A stretch of 5,202 bases of DNA, taken from Planctomycetaceae bacterium. GTDB taxonomy: Bacteria > Planctomycetota > UBA1135 > GCA-002686595. How positions within the stretch are numbered: the first letter of the stretch is position 1; every line of letters starts with the position of its first letter. This document shows, piece by piece, positions 4,482 to 5,202 of the stretch. The stretch spans positions 1-5,202 of the forward strand of contig JABWBL010000287.1 of NCBI GenBank assembly GCA_013360535.1, in the 5' to 3' direction. Position numbers and translations under genes: made by a program. The notes beneath the pieces were generated by a model. It saw nothing but the letters and a program-made list of their open reading frames with translations, did not search any database and had not been told where the DNA came from.

Positions 4482-5202
4482 TCAGCCCAGCGCCGCGCGC
4501 AGGAAGCCAAGCTGCCGGCCGAGTTTGTCTTCCACCGGCTGCGGACGAAAATCCTCAATCGAGACAAAGCGGTTGTAGCCCCGCGCCCTGAGGGCCGCCA
4601 GGAAGTGCGGCACGTCGATCATGCTGTCGGCCAGGTCGCAGGTCTCCCACTTCCAGGTGAGTTGCCCATCCTCGCGCCGCTCGCCCTCCACCGGCCGACC
4701 GCCACCGGCGTGGACGTGGGCGACATACGGGCCGAGCAGGTCGAGTCCCATGGTGACCGGTTCGTAGCCCTCGCCGAGGCTCATGTTGGCGATATCGAAG
4801 ATCACCCCGAGGTAGTCCGGGTCGAAGTTCTTGACCACCAGGTAGGCCTGGCTGGCGCTGCAAGCCACCGTGCCGCGATGAATCTCGAGGATGCATTTGA
4901 CCTTCAGCGGGCGGGTGATCTCCAGCGCCTTCTCAAAGGACTTGATGGTGTCGTCGATCAACTGGCGGTAGTTCTCCTCGGCGCGGTAGCGGCGCGGGGC
5001 GCCGAGGCGGAAGCAGGGAATGCCGTGCTCGGCGCAGGCTTCGGCCACGCTTCGGACATCATCCAGTTCGTCGGCGGCCATGTTGGTGGCCAGACCAGCG
5101 ATGCCCAGCCCGTACTCAGCGCTGACCTGAACCAACTCCCCGGCCCGCTGGCCGATGTTGGCCGGCGAGAGGTCGTTCTTGACGTTGCCCCAAGGCGAGA
5201 AG
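4482..5202 (-). CDS. Sugar phosphate isomerase/epimerase (xylose isomerase-like TIM barrel), 5' end missing
   Basis: A cytoplasmic TIM-barrel enzyme of the AP_endonuc_2 family (PF01261), which isomerises or epimerises sugars or sugar phosphates with a divalent metal. The frame is open to the right edge (first full codon at 5201), giving 239 residues of an expected 270-300; the true start lies outside. The four metal-binding residues of the family are all present: Glu in CILEIHRG (codon 4884-4886), Asp in GVIFDIANM (4794-4796), His in AHVHAGGG (4710-4712) and Glu in FVSIEDF (4554-4556). The catalytic core therefore looks intact. Exact substrate cannot be told; inositol, tagatose/psicose and hydroxypyruvate relatives share this quartet. 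The stop is TGA at 4482-4484. Ala codons are about 18 GCC, 5 GCG and 2 GCT, unlike the central block. A sugar importer fragment lies at the other end of the window; the two may come from one sugar-use locus, but this is inference. Confidence 0.9.
   Translation of the reverse strand, partial: FSPWGNVKNDLSPANIGQRAGELVQVSAEYGLGIAGLATNMAADELDDVRSVAEACAEHGIPCFRLGAPRRYRAEENYRQLIDDTIKSFEKALEITRPLKVKCILEIHRGTVACSASQAYLVVKNFDPDYLGVIFDIANMSLGEGYEPVTMGLDLLGPYVAHVHAGGGRPVEGERREDGQLTWKWETCDLADSMIDVPHFLAALRARGYNRFVSIEDFRPQPVEDKLGRQLGFLRAALG

Noticed and set aside
3149..4567. 472-residue minus-strand open frame spanning the YdeI-like, murQ and isomerase regions
   Set aside because: It is Arg/Gly/Ala-rich, crosses several real genes in another frame and passes through both a junction and a gene boundary. 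It is a shadow frame.
1..5202. CRISPR arrays, tRNA or rRNA genes, insertion-sequence ends, phage attachment sites
   Set aside because: No regularly spaced repeats, cloverleaf-like sequence, transposase or integrase motif, or flanking direct repeats were seen on reading both strands.

Overview
The window is 5.2 kb of high-GC bacterial DNA. It looks like a mosaic of two sources. A central block of about 4.0 kb (roughly 204-4191) carries four complete genes. It is bounded on both sides by housekeeping genes cut off mid-reading frame: a comM/yifB-like gene on the left and murQ on the right. The outer pieces (1 to about 207, and about 4192-5202) carry parts of other genes: a sugar-importer ABC ATPase, the start of a secreted fibronectin-III-like protein, and a sugar phosphate isomerase/epimerase. 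By hand count, alanine codons are mostly GCG in the central block but mostly GCC in the outer pieces, and the change falls at the right-hand breakpoint. No transposase, integrase, terminal repeat or tRNA marks either boundary. A chimeric assembly or amplification artefact is therefore the leading explanation, with real illegitimate recombination second.

Layout, left to right: ABC ATPase fragment (+), junction at about 199-220, ComM N-terminal fragment (-), a divergent intergenic region, a PGRP/AmpD-like N-acetylmuramoyl-L-alanine amidase lipoprotein (+) whose stop overlaps the start of a Nudix hydrolase (+), a LACTB/class-C beta-lactamase-like serine hydrolase (+) with its ribosome-binding site inside a small hairpin, then convergently a DUF1801/YdeI (OmdA) family protein (-) and the C-terminal part of MurQ (-), which lie 6 bases apart as a probable operon. 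After the second junction at about 4183-4200 come the signal peptide and start of an unrelated secreted protein (-) and the isomerase (-), which runs off the right end.

The central block has a partial cell-wall theme. The amidase cuts stem peptides from muramic acid, MurQ recycles N-acetylmuramic acid 6-phosphate, and the LACTB-like protein belongs to the penicillin-binding/beta-lactamase fold. The lipoprotein and exported enzymes suggest a diderm host; Planctomycetota or Myxococcota would fit, but this is only an impression from GC content and protein style. I see no convincing previously undescribed multi-gene system here. The most noteworthy signals are the two breakpoints and the in-frame chimeric MurQ reading frame.
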